A DNA stretch of 64,000 nucleotides, taken from Orientallactaga sibirica. Its lineage: Eukaryota; Chordata; Mammalia; Rodentia; Dipodidae. The notes below the pieces were generated by a model that was not told where the DNA came from, made no database searches, and saw nothing but the letters and a program-made list of their open reading frames with translations. The stretch covers positions 1,860,001 through 1,924,000 of the forward strand of contig JAEOAD010002183.1 of assembly GCA_036365145.1 (NCBI GenBank), given 5' to 3'. Position 1 is the stretch's first letter. The number at the start of each line of letters is the position of its first letter. Both the position numbers and the translations under genes were made by a program. Shown piece by piece: positions 44,061 through 55,129 of the stretch.

Positions 44061-44062
<2 letters not shown>

Positions 44063-44399
44063 CTACATAAACATCATACCACATACCACACCACACATAC
44101 TTTATGTACACAGACACACAAAGAAAAGAACAAAATTAGTTCTTGTTTTATATTTCTCTTAACATCTTCTCCCTCCAAACTCTGCCAATGTTATTTTTGT
44201 ATCTTCAAGTTTCCCTCTTCTTTCTCTTATAGCAATGTTATTGTGCTAAGAATTCACTGAGCTCCATCTCCTTAGAGTAGGATCAGTAAAAGGCCCCCCT
44301 GTATAGAGTAAGGGTGCCTATCAGGGAAACATGAAAAGAATGGGCTCTAAGGGTAACAATGAATTAGGTGCTGTAAGATGAAGGACTGACTCTGACTGG

Positions 44400-44404
<5 letters not shown>

Positions 44405-44432
<28 letters not shown>
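44405..44432. repeat. A28 homopolymer
   Basis: Pure A run just upstream of a B1, possibly the insertion target or the tail of a lost SINE. Confidence 0.95.
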
Positions 44433-44437
<5 letters not shown>

Positions 44438-44441
44438 CAAA

Positions 44442-44613
44442 GTTGGGCATGGTGGCACACGCCTTTAATCCCAGCACTCGGGAGGCAGAGGTAGGAGGAT
44501 CTTTGTGAGTTTGAGGCCACCCTGAGACTATATAGTGAATTCCAGGTCAGCCTGAGCTAGAATGAGACCCTACCTCAGAAAAACCAGAAAAAAAAAAAAA
44601 AAAAAAAAAAAAA
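44442..44613 (+). mobile_element. Dipodoid B1 SINE
   Basis: Head 'gttgggcatggtggcacacg', 'gagactatatagtgaattcc' block, A tail to 44613. 'aaaaaaaacct' occurs on both sides and may be the target-site duplication. Confidence 0.9.
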
Positions 44614-46560
44614 CCTCCTAACTAATAATGCTCACATGTGAGCTTATTTAGGTCTTTGGCACCTCCACCTCTCTCTGGGGCAAAAGCCCCAAAGACCACA
44701 ATGCAGGACATGAATACAGTCATTTCATACAACAACTCCTTTGTATAACTCTGCATCATCCTTGTTGGTTTGCCTGAGTTGATTCAGCCCTGCAGAGTGT
44801 CCTGCTGACTCCTATCCTTTGCCCCTTAGATATTGGGATAACAAGAAGAGCATTGCCACATAAAACACAGGACTCAAATTAAATCAATTTGTAGAGCAGT
44901 GGATTTTTTATATAGATGCATACTCGATATGGCAGAGAACATATATGTAGTTAGCATTATCTTGTGTATTTGAAATGCAAAGTTAACAGAGTATCTTATA
45001 TTTTTTTGATTGCAATCCTAGATTGGTGGAACAGAGTGCCCCCTTATCAGCAGGAACACAATCAGAGCCAAGAGCACTAAGTGGAGGCCCTAATCAAACC
45101 CAAACCATCAGAGAGACCTGTGGAGCCTGGCTATGCTAAGGGATAAGCCCTGTAGAGGGGCAATATCCACAGAGTTTTCTGCAGCTGACCTGAATAGCTA
45201 CATCTGCTGCTTCCCCATTACCCCATGCCCTAATGATCCCTCACCTCTCTCAGCCTGGATATGCATAGTTTGTATCCACTGTATGTGCACTTGCCATGTA
45301 TATGTTATCCCTCTCCACTAGATGCAGATTCGGGTTTGTGAGATAGCAGTGATATGACAAAGGACCTTGTGCCCAAAACTTGGTCTTCAGCAACAACCTC
45401 TGAAGGAAGCTTCATTTGTTATTGGAATAAAATAGGAACTTTCTGCATTAGAAAACTGAGCTGTTTCTAAAGGACTCACCAGGAAGATGTGGCCAAAGAC
45501 CCCACAATTAATGACAGCTAAGACTGAAGTTCCTTTCTAAAGATGAACCACATCCACAATGCCTTGGAAACCCTACTGCTTTTCCATCTCCTTCCAAGAT
45601 CCCTTCTGCTCACTCGTCCCACCTGTGGCCCAGTGGCCTCTTCTCAGCATATGAGAGAATGAAAAGCGGACGTTCCCTCCAGCAGGAGAATTCCAGGAAG
45701 CCCCTGCAATTTGCTAGAGAACCAGGGTGATCAATACATTTGTCTCTAGAAACAAAGTTCTGAGAGGAAGATGAACCCTTCATTATCTGAAGAAGCAAAT
45801 GGGTTGTGGTTTGACAGACCAACAACCTGCTCAGCTTTGTAATAGAATTTGATATCAGAAAACGCAATTTAAGTTCAAACCTTTCACTTGGAAGTAAATT
45901 TGCATGGTGCACTACTTGGAGCCTGTTCTTCTCCCTGGGGCACGGGAGTAAGTGCATGCACCTTGCTCTTGTGCCACACTGAAGGTTCACTATGAGCAGG
46001 CATCGTGACTTTTGGTGACATTGTTTCCTTGCGGCATCTGAGCACCATAAAAGCCAAACCTGAGCTAACCATGCTTTTCACTGACCGAGAAAGCAAGGGA
46101 ACTCTCACTTACTTTTGTCTCTAACGTTTCTTGCAGTGCAAGAGGTTTGCAGTCACTTGCAACATTACCACCAGTGAATGGCTGCCATCAGTTTTTTAAT
46201 CCCTGAATGGCATTAGCTTTCAGTTTTCCCCATTTTGAAATCTGACGCTTACTTATCTCCTGCAAACTCCCCAGAAGAAGGCAGAAAAAAAGTCATTTAG
46301 GTAATTCGGATCCAGGTCCTAAAACCATCAGCTTGCATAGATAAAGCGTCAGGACTCAGCTTCTGCTGAAATGTAATGTAGCCCATGTATGATGACCCTT
46401 AGAAGAAATGTTCCATTTCACTCCAGTGGTCAGGGAAGAAGGGCATCTGAGCCTGACATCCCAGCCTGGAAGTGTGGTTTGTGGTTCCTGGGGTCCCTGT
46501 GGCCGTGGTTCCCTGGAGACATCCAGGCAGCTGTGGAGCAGGGTGTTGAGTGGCTGTGAG
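44614..46560. other. Unassigned low-repeat sequence
   Basis: No element named. A 126-codon minus frame at 45610-45990 overlaps a 74-codon minus frame at 45884-46108. Neither has a known motif, and the two are in different registers. A donor-like GTAAGT on the minus strand lies near 46113 and an acceptor-like 'ctaacgtttcttgcag' on the plus strand ends near 46136. They face opposite ways and do not frame an exon. Confidence 0.4.
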
Positions 46561-47029
46561 TGTGATGGAAGAAACACCCAGGAGACTGCATGAGAGGACA
46601 GCTCATTTATTTGCTAGGGGAGTGGGTTTATAATGTTCATGTAATGGCAGGAAGAAGTACGGGGTACGGGTCATGGGGGGATTGGCTGTGTGAAGGTTGC
46701 TGGCTGATACCTCATTAACATACAGTTATGTAAGCGAACGAACGTCACAAGGCCCTGGTGAAAGCAAAACCTAAGTCTTATCAGGATGTCCAGGTGCCCC
46801 TGGCTGGAGGGAGGGGGTGGCCTCACTCCTGCCAGTCTGGAGATTGTGGGGGTCTAGGCTCCCTGCAACCTGGGGGTGAGGGGAAGGAGTGGCCTCACTA
46901 CTGCCAGTCTCAAGATTGTCAGTGTCTAGCCACCCCTGCAACCTCGGGGTCCAGGGCCTTTAGTCATGCCTGACAGCTCAGGTCTGCCTAAACCTCCAGT
47001 AGCCTGGGGGCCTTCAACCATGCCCTACA
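46561..47029 (-). mobile_element. Solo ERV LTR with duplicated U3 block
   Basis: Sense runs from 'tgtagggcatggttgaagg' (47029) to 'tttcttccatcaca' (46561), with TG...CA ends. A TATAAA is at 46632-46627 and AATAAA at 46611-46606, about 20 bases apart, so the poly(A) signal would lie in U3 or at the U3/R edge as in some betaretrovirus-like LTRs. A 72-bp direct repeat lies upstream. Flanking hexamers agree at only 4 of 6. Confidence 0.75.
46817..46952 (-). repeat. 72-bp direct repeat in LTR U3
   Basis: Copies start at 46817 and 46889 with 'gtggcctcact', followed by 'ctgccagtct' and 'ccctgcaacct'. Copies are diverged, so the duplication is old. Duplicated U3 enhancers are common in retroviral LTRs; enhancer activity here is inference. 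Confidence 0.85.
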
Positions 47030-48329
47030 TGGAAGGACAGGAGCTGCTATGAAATAAAATGTGCATTGTTTAGGTGAATGGCATTTCCACTGACATTTAT
47101 CCTGGTTATGCCTTCCTTTCCAAGGCTGGGGAACAAAGTCACCCTCCCACCCATAGGTTCAGAAGAAAGCTGTCCTCTGCAGGCTAAGATGCCACTTTGG
47201 GAGAGAAATAAATCATGTCATTGTCAAGGCTGTGCCTGGGAACATCATGCTCTTAGCCCTCCTGGCTTGGCCAGAGTCAAAAGACTCAAACAAAAGTGCT
47301 TGTCATGAATTCCAGCATTCTGGCCTGCCCAGCTGGGTCCCCCCACTGCCCACCCCCAATGCACAGACCCAATTGCACTTGCAATTCAAATGCCATAAAT
47401 TTTGTTCAGGGGACAAGTTAAAATTCCTCCTCGTTCCAGGTTTATCGACACTACTAGTGTTTTTCTTTCTTTTTCAATTATTTTCAAACAAATTCTGATT
47501 GCTGGAGGGTCTCAGAAGACAGCTCCAGAGTCTAACGCTCCCACGAAGGAGATGTACGAATAGAGCATGGAGCAAGTTCCTTAATTGCTTCAGGGTTTAG
47601 AGGCTCCGAGCCCTATGCTGGCCTCTGACACCTGTCATTATTCCTGAGTGGACCCAAGGGAGTTGGTCTACCCAGTAAAGGCATTACGATCTTCCCTGTT
47701 AATCTCTTGCCTTAGGGTCTGTACCTAGTCTTACCGCCATTGCACTGTCACTTCTTTGACACAGAAAAGGAATGCAATAATTGTCATGTGGAAATGGAAA
47801 TGCAAAGGAGAATGTGGGTAAGCAATGTTATTTAACAGTCCACTGGACCATGGGACTATGCTGGTCCTGTTCTTGCATCGCCTTGAGCAGGCATCTGTAT
47901 GTATGCACACATACATGTGCTCATGAGCTTAATGATGGCAGAAATGGAATTTTTTTCTTTTGGTTTGTTTTGTTGTAATATTTTTCTTTGGAAAACATTC
48001 TTTCCAGAACCCTCCAAAAGATAATACTTAAATTCACACAAAATAAAAGGTAAGATTGTTTAAAAAGCAACATCTTTGGAAATAAAAATAATGAGATTTT
48101 GAGGTTTTTCTTCTCATTCTCAGAGACTGATTTGAAGCAAGTGACTTTCTATCTCTTGATTCTCACTTGTAGTGTACATTTGGGAAATAGCTTAGAAACT
48201 GTCATAGAGCCAAGTGGATGTTTGGTTGTAAGTGTAAAGTACAATAGAATCTATGAAGTGTATAACAAAGAGCCTGGTATGTAGTCAATGCCTAAGTTTG
48301 GAAACATCAACATTATTTAGCTTGTATAT
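47030..48329. other. Unassigned low-repeat sequence
   Basis: No element named. Short frames at 47078-47498 overlap each other and have no motif. Confidence 0.45.
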
Positions 48330-48520
48330 GACAAGCACTGACAGTAGTATGGTATCTAAAAGATGTCATGCAGTCCTTACTGCACCCTGGGAGGCTAATA
48401 CTACACCTATCCGCAATAAGGGGGTGGGGCTTCAAAGGGCTCTGTTGAGGACCACAGCTGGCAGAAGCAGGGGCAGCAGCAGCATTTGAATCTGGATCCC
48501 ATTCTGCTCTAGGTGCCGCA
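48330..48520 (-). mobile_element. MIR SINE, very diverged
   Basis: 'ttactgcaccctgggaggct', 'ggaccacagctggcagaagc' and 'agcatttgaatctggatccc' suggest the antisense MIR order. Confidence 0.4.
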
Positions 48521-49282
48521 TGGAAGCCGCAGGCTGAGTTCCATGAGCCCTCTCTGGCCTGTGGTCATGCTTGTTTGGCTTACAGTATTTATTTTAAAAT
48601 ATTTTTAATCTAGTGCTCATCATTTAAAACTTGGGAAAGATTTCATAATTCATAATGTTTGGCTTTTCTCTACAAATCTGATGCTCTGGTCACCCTGCCC
48701 TCATGTTCTCTCATGTCCAGGATGGACTGCAGCTGTGCAGCGGGTATTATCTTGGGACAGTCGGGGGTTCTGATGGTCCTTGTCCATCCTCCTGCTCACA
48801 CATTCTTGTCCTCAGTGGGAAGCCAGACACATCTCCCCCATAGCCTTTCCATCCATCTCCCTCACTGAGCTTGTGATGTAGTTAGGTAACAAACAACCTG
48901 ATGTCCACATGTGGACCTTTTGTGGCTTGTGTTCGCTCCCACCTCTGTTGAATTGTAGTCATTTCTTCTTAGTGTAGCTCTCAGCACAATGTCCCTGACC
49001 CAGAGGTGCTGCTAAATTCCTCCAGGGCTCCCAGATCCCTGCAAGAATTCTCACAGTCACCTACCATTTTGTCCCATGGACTGCCCCCCAGCTGTCCAAC
49101 ACTTCTTACACAGCAACCTGAGATCCATCTTTGGCAAATCTTTCTTCATGGTCAAGGGCAGTTCCTGGGGGATGGGACCAGTGAAATTACATGAGACCCT
49201 ACTTAGAAAGGCCCCTCCCTGGCTTAATGTTCTGCTACTACATCTTGAAATTCTTAAAGATCTTTAATCAAGGGCCTACTTT
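48521..49282. other. Unassigned sequence
   Basis: Pyrimidine-rich patches at 48690-48860 could be an L2 remnant but cannot be placed. No gene seen. Confidence 0.4.
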
Positions 49283-49512
49283 AATATATATATTAACGTT
49301 TATTTATATATATTAATATATATAGTTTATTTACTAGAGAGAGGGGGGCATAAAGAGGTAGAGAGAGAGAGAGAATGGATGTGCCAAGACCTCCAGCCAC
49401 TGCAAAAAAATTCCAGATGCATGTGCCACCTTGTGCATCTGGCTTACGTAGGTAATGGGTCGTTAGGCTTCACAGGCAAGTGCCTCAACCTCTAAGCCAT
49501 CTCTCCAGCCCA
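49283..49512 (-). mobile_element. DIP-type tRNA SINE
   Basis: A (TA)n-rich tail at 49283-49330 replaces the usual AAAT array. Body 'gacctccagccactgcaaaa', head end 'aagccatctctccagccc'. Flanks 'gggcctacttt' and 'aggcctgcttt' form an imperfect duplication. Confidence 0.9.
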
Positions 49513-49994
49513 GGCCTGCTTTTTTATTTTTCAGTGGGGCTAGAAAATATGTAACTGATCTTACTCATGCTTCAGTCCAAGAAGATTTAATGACTCACAA
49601 TCTCAGAAGGATGTCCCAATCTTTTTGAACCACAACACAGACATGGGCCAAACATGCTAGAGGAAACAGCTGTTGTGTCAAACTGGAGACCTTTAGCAAC
49701 ATACACAGTTGCCAAGTCAAATTGTATGAGGAGATCTGGCCCATGGGAGACAGTTCTAGGAATTCCCCTAGTGCTCCTCAGCTTCCAGAATCTTCCTTGA
49801 AGCCAGACTGGCCTCCGAGAGTACACATATCATTCCTACTCTCATTGCCAGACTCTCGTTGACATGTCTTCAGTTGCTGGTAATAATTGCTAATCCTCTC
49901 AATGTTTCCTATTGCTGCCTTGCTTATCACTACTCAGGTCCAGCTTCTCCACAAAGCTTGTGCCATGACAATGGAACTTCATTTTTACACATGT

Positions 49995-51260
49995 GATATT
50001 ACTGATTGTTTAATCTGTGCCAGGTATAGAATGAGGACAGGGACAGAATCATAAGTAAGCATGCTTGCTCCTGCCCTCATGAAACTTACTAATGTTCAGG
50101 ATGCAAACAAGAAGCCTTTAAAAGGCAACAAGGTGAGAGGTATCATAGAAATAAATGTATAATGTCTTCATTGTAAACAATTACCACAATCGTGGTGGAA
50201 GATAACAGAAATTTATTCTCCGCCAGTTCTGAAAGATAGAAGTCTAAAAACAAGATGTCAATAGGGCCACACTCCTGCCTTTGGGAAGGAATCTCCCTTG
50301 CCTCTTTCAGCTTCTGGTGGTTCCTGGTATTTCTCTGCTGGTGACAGGTTATTCTAATTTTTATCTCCACATGTCCTTTCCTTTTCTGTCTCTCATAAAG
50401 ACACTTATCATTGTATCCAGGGTCCACCTGGATAATGCAGGATGATCTTATCTCAACATGCTTATATTAAACACAGCTCTACAGGCATCACCGCAACTCA
50501 AGTAACATCCCTAGCCATTAGGAATTAGGATGGGAAACTATCTTTTGTCGACACTATTTAACTATAGCAGGGACAGCTTATCCTGCACTGAGGTTGGGGA
50601 AAGTCTTGGATAAAACAACATTTAAGTAAGTCAAACAGGGTGGTGAAGTGGAAATGTTTTTGGAAATACTGTGGATAAAGATGGTTAATATATAGATCTG
50701 TGAAACTACCAGAAGCTAAGTGAGCCTTGTATCTTACTCTCCAGAGTCAAATCATAAGGAGTCTTGTAACCAGTGTAAGGAGAAGTACTCACGTGTTTTA
50801 AAAGGAGAAAAGGAATCTTCAGGCTTGGGAAAATTGTACTGGTGGGATATAAGGGCAAACCATGACTAGAACCAAGGAGACTGGCTAAGCAGCAGCTCCA
50901 AGCTATACATTATCAATTAAGATAATGTGGAAGGGAAGGTGAAAAGTCAATAAAGTCATGAGATTTTTCAGAGACAGAATCAACAGGATGTGGTGATCAA
51001 TTGGGATGCTTATGGGAAAATCAGGAGGAGACCCAGGCTCCTGGCTTTTGGCTTGGGCAGTGCTGCCATTGATGCAGTAGGAAATGAAAGAAGATGCATT
51101 TTAATTGGGTACCATGGGGCTGAATTTGCAGTGTTCCAAGTTGGAATACTGGAGGCTCACAGTGCTCATTTGCATTCAGAGGTCTCCAGCACAGAAGAGG
51201 AGGTTGGGGCTGAAGATACAGATACAAACAGCCAGTAATGGATCGTATGCTATCACAGGG
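49995..51260 (-). mobile_element. L2-like LINE fossil, antisense, split by MLT1
   Basis: 49995-50145 carries 'aatctgtgccaggtatagaa' and 'cctgccctcatgaaacttac' (L2 3' end). After the MLT1, 50580-51260 resumes with 'cttggataaaacaacattta', 'ttttggcttgggcagtgctg' and 'ggaggttggggctgaagata', in the order expected further upstream of an L2-like element. The family of the distal part is less certain than that of the 3' end. Confidence 0.6.
50146..50575 (-). mobile_element. MLT1 LTR, antisense
   Basis: 'acaattaccacaatcgtggt', 'aacagaaatttattctccgc' (AATAAA in sense), 'aaacaagatgtcaatagggc', 'tcagcttctggtggttcctg' and 'aagacacttatcattgtatc'. Nearly full length. The 94-codon minus frame in it is not a gene. 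Confidence 0.85.
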
Positions 51261-51427
51261 TAAATGACCATACTCAGGGAGACATGTAGAATGACAAGGG
51301 AATAAGGCCCAGGACAAAGTTCTCAGGAGCAATGACACTTACATGATGGGCAGTGGTCATGAAGCCGTGGAAAATAGCAGAACACCCAGACAGAGTTGAC
51401 ACCTAGCAGCCATCCCTCATGTTCATA
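51261..51427. other. Unassigned short spacer
   Basis: Probably the degraded end of the L2-like fossil. Nothing else seen. Confidence 0.35.
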
Positions 51428-51716
51428 GTAGATTGATTCTAAGACCCCTTCAGAACCAAATTCATAGATAAAAGTTCCTTATATTTGTATATAAACTATG
51501 TACAATATCTCTAGATTGCTTAGAATAACAGATATAATAAAGTTTTATGTAAAATGAAATCCTATATTATATAAATTCTATGTTACACTGCATTGTAACA
51601 TAATAATGACAAAAGAAAAATCTGCACATATTTGGTACCAACACAATTGCTTTTTCCTGAATTATTTTTGATCTGGGGTTGGTTGAGCTCCAGAGATACA
51701 GAAAACAGACTATATT
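51428..51716 (-). mobile_element. MER2-like DNA transposon (Tigger family, non-autonomous)
   Basis: 'atctctagattgcttagaat', 'tgcattgtaacataataatg', 'acaaaagaaaaatctgcaca' and 'tttgatctggggttggttga' follow the MER2 layout. Terminal inverted repeats are worn away ('gattgattctaagaccccttc' at the left). Placed by recalled consensus; strand follows that recall. Confidence 0.65.
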
Positions 51717-52291
51717 TAGTTATGTGTGATTTTAACCACACAATTAGAAACTTGTTGTCAATTGTCCTATCCTTTGTTATTCATTTTAAATTTTTCTGAA
51801 CAATTTAAAAACAATATTGAGTTTGCTGGCTTAGCCTCTAGCTCTTTTCTACAATGGTAACCAAAGCAAGGACTGGGTCAGGATGCCTGTCTGGGAAGAA
51901 ATACTAAAGAGTGAATCAAGGGTTAACTGCGTAGAGCCTGATGTAGAATAAGAGGAAGGGACATTCCCAGTGTCCTCTAATCCTTCACCAAGGCGCCACC
52001 ACCAATGTCGCTGTCACCTGTCATTCTATCCACTTCTTCTTAAGTTATAATTATGTTTCTCTAAATTAAGCATCATGTGTTTTCTTTTGTTCTGTTTTTT
52101 GTTCAAGGTGTTTCCTTCCTCCTCCCATGAGCTGTTTTCCAGCTAGTTAAATTCAGCAATGTCCTATACAACATCCAACAATGATAGACACTTCTATATT
52201 TGTGTGGTATAATTTGGTAGCCACTTGTAGGTGACTACTGAACATTTGGACATAGCTAGTAGCACTGAGCAACCACCATATTAAAGAACAT
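51717..52291. other. Unassigned AT-rich sequence
   Basis: No element or frame of note. Confidence 0.4.
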
Positions 52292-52465
52292 AGCTGGGCT
52301 GAAAAGAAGACTTAGCAGGTAAGACACTTGCCTGCGAAGCCTAAGGACCCAGGTTCAACTCCCCAGAATGCACATAAGCCAGATGCTCATGGTGGCACAC
52401 GTATCTAGAGGCCCTGGAGTGCTCAGTCTCTCTCTCTCATAAATAAATAATTTTTTTAAAAAAGA
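52292..52465 (+). mobile_element. DIP-type tRNA SINE, internal deletion
   Basis: Head 'ggctgaaaagaagacttagc', B-box-like 'ggttcaactcc', then a jump from 'cacacgtatctaga' to 'ggccctggagtgctca': the 'gttcgtttgcagtggctg' block is lost. Tail 'cataaataaataa'. Confidence 0.85.
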
Positions 52466-54802
52466 AAGAAAAACAAAGCTATATAACCTTTCATGAACTC
52501 AAAAGCCTCAAGGAGCATCCCCTAAATCCCTTCCCCAAACCAGACCTGATGGCCCTACTTCTGCTGACACTACAGTTGCACTGGGCTACTAGGGTTAGTA
52601 CTGGGGATCACTGAATGTGCACGTACTAGTTTAATGTCCATCTTCCCTGACAGAATGTGCTCGGGGAGGAGACTTAGAAGTGTGTCATAGCACAGTGTAT
52701 GGTATTTATTATGTGCTTACTATTTGTCATGGACCAAACGAATGGCTTATTCACTAAAATATTTTACAAGATTATGAACCAAACAAATATGACCATGAAT
52801 TGTCAACATATAATATATAATCTTGGGAAACTAGTAACTCTAATCAATAGAAATTAGGACTGATGGAGGAGGAGATTTCTGGTGCTGGATCTTGTGCCTA
52901 TGTGCTTGACCTTCCCAACTTAAGGTCACTTTAACATTGCATCATTCTTGCCCTGTGAGTTGAATAGAAAAGCCAAGCCACACCATCAAAAGTCTCTTCT
53001 CTGAATGTCAAATAACTGCTCAGCCTCTTGAAGCTGCTCTAAATTCTGAGTTTGCCACAGTGTACAGTGTGCACAGTGATGTCCATCTTGTCATTCTCTT
53101 GGTGTTTATTTATCATATTCCCAAAGCTCTTCACCCAGTCAGGTTTTAGACATGGGCTAAGTCAGAAACTGTGGCACAGCATTGAAGGTCTCCTGCCAGA
53201 TACTACACGCATGAATCGGCACCCTGTTGATATGTCCCTTTAATGGTCAAGTAATCCTTGCATGGGGAGCCCGAGCCAGGACGAAGCTCTGGCTTCATGG
53301 AAGCACCTGGGGGCTCCCTTGCAAGCTTGAGGATCTTCAGCTCCAACTTCTCAGCACTGTCGCCTTTGCCTTCTCTTACCAGATAAGCAGAATGTGGAAG
53401 GTTCTGTGGTCTGGCTGAATGCAACTTCTACACTTTGGGCAAACACTGGGCCAGGCTTTGTGCCCAAGTTTCACTGCAAATCCATGAAGGGAAGTTTCCA
53501 AAAGCAATGTTCTAAATTCTCTCCATGTCAGAGCCAAGGTCAATAGTCTCAGATCCAGCTGTCAGTCCAACAGGGAGGAGAGAAGGGCATAGTCAGGAGG
53601 GTCTTTGTCAGTTCCCAGTGCCTGCTGCCACTGTGGTGGGCTCCAGAAGCTTGAACAGGAAGTGGGAAAGGGAAATGCTACGATGAACATGAGCTGGGGA
53701 GTTTCTGTGTGTATGGGCACCTGTGGGTGGATTTGATTCCAAACCTGGGCAAAAAGCTCAAGGGAAGGGTGCTGTTATCTATTGCAGAGTCCCAGCTGGT
53801 GGACAGACACCTCCCCGCACAGCCCCCATGCCTTGTTGGGCAGCTTCTGGGGATAGTCACTGCCAGCTTAGCCCCAGCATGAGGGAAGAGGGGTGCAGCA
53901 GCAGCAGCCACACGTTGGAATCCACCTCTTGAATTCTCCCTCCTTTCAGTAATGACAGCCTGCCACTGGGGAAAGGCCACTGCCCCCGCCCCTGCATTTC
54001 TTAAAATGTCATTCACATGTCACGTGACATTTTCTCCCTTCTCTCTATATGTCATACCACTGTTGCAATGTTGGTTCTTTCATAAGCATCAGCAAATAGG
54101 GCATGAAAAGCTTGTTGGGCTGTCCTAGGTGGTCTAATTGACTGTGACGGGGAGTTGAAAACAGCCAAGTGTGGTCATCCATCAAGGGTCTTGGTGACAG
54201 ATGGGGCGAATCATGGAAGGGAGTGGGCCTGGGTAGACGAGACAGTGCAGTGAATGATGTGATCAGGGAGGTTGCATTTGACTGGGGCTGAGGCAGGTGA
54301 ACGTTCCAAGTTAGTGAGTCCGAGCTTACTTGGGGTTGAGAATGGCCATGCCTTTGCAGTCCTGTCATGATTTTGCTACATGGTTGTGGAGTCAATCCAC
54401 TTAGGGCCAGGACACAAGTCCAGCAGCAGCCTGTGCAGTCCTCCAGAGCTCACAGGCTACATTTGCTCTGTGAAAACATGGATTTATCAGGTAGTAAATC
54501 TCAGCCCCTGAGACCTTTCAGCAAATCAGGCTCTTGGTCTCTGGGAAGCTGCCGCATTGCCCAATGCTGCCACTCCAGCCCAGATCTCAGTAGCAAAGTC
54601 TATTATCATTTACCTATAAGATGCCAGGTGATCGCATAGAAAACATTTCACCTAATCCTATTCCAAAATCTCTACCCTCTCTCCCCCTTGTAGAAGCTGT
54701 ACTTATGTGAGTCACGATTTTGTCCTCGGTCTCTCACCACGTCTCTGCTCATTCATACAGCAGCCTGAACAAGTTTAAATTTATCCCTATGAGCAAGATA
54801 GT
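52466..54802. other. Low-repeat unassigned sequence, GC-richer 53.2-54.6 kb
   Basis: No repeat family recognised over 2.3 kb. Frames of 112 and 116 codons (minus, 53678-54016 and 54045-54395) and 90 codons (plus, 54367-54639) are Pro/Ser/His-rich, overlap frames on the other strand and match nothing I know. A palindromic E-box lies at 54017-54030. Confidence 0.4.
54003..54033. promoter_or_regulatory. Palindromic E-box (GTCACGTGAC) within a longer inverted repeat
   Basis: ATGTCACGTGACAT is a perfect 14-bp palindrome at 54017-54030 and contains GTCACGTGAC, the form bound by MiT/TFE and USF basic helix-loop-helix factors. A preceding 'aaaatgtca' pairs with the following 'tgacatttt'. Binding is not shown; one such site in 64 kb can occur by chance. 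Confidence 0.35.
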
Positions 54803-54820
54803 CCCCTTCTTTACACTTTT

Positions 54821-55111
54821 TTAAAGTTTTTATTTATTTATGTGAGAGAGGGAAAGAGGCAGAGAGGAAGGAAGGAAGGAAGGAAGGAAGGAAGGAAGGA
54901 AGGAAGGAAGGAAGGAAGGAAGGAAGGAAGGAAGGAAGGAAGGAAAGAAGGGAAGGGAAGGAAGGGCACACCAGGGCCTCCAGCCACTGCAAATGAACTC
55001 CAGACACATGTGCCATCTTGTGCATCTGGCTTACGTGGGTCCTGGGGAATCAAACCGAGGTCCTTTGGCTTTGCAGGCAAATGCCTTAACTGCTAAGACA
55101 TCTCTCCAGTC
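54821..55111 (-). mobile_element. Young DIP SINE with internal (GGAA)n
   Basis: Perfect 18-bp target-site duplication, ccccttctttacactttt (54803-54820 and 55112-55129). Head end 'aagacatctctccagtc', body 'ccagggcctccagccactgc'. The CT-rich stretch has become (GGAA)n at 54866-54945, which yields spurious Lys/Glu/Gly and Leu/Pro/Ser frames. Confidence 0.96.
54866..54945. repeat. (GGAA)n microsatellite inside a SINE
   Basis: About twenty GGAA units. Likely highly variable in length between individuals. Confidence 0.95.
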
Positions 55112-55129
55112 CCCCTTCTTTACACTTTT

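Noticed and set aside
45610..46108. 126- and 74-codon minus frames as an exon pair
   Set aside because: They overlap in different registers, have no motif and no matching splice sites.
54838..55096. Lys/Glu/Gly-rich and Leu/Pro/Ser-rich frames of 63-84 codons
   Set aside because: They come from the (GGAA)n array and body of a DIP SINE.
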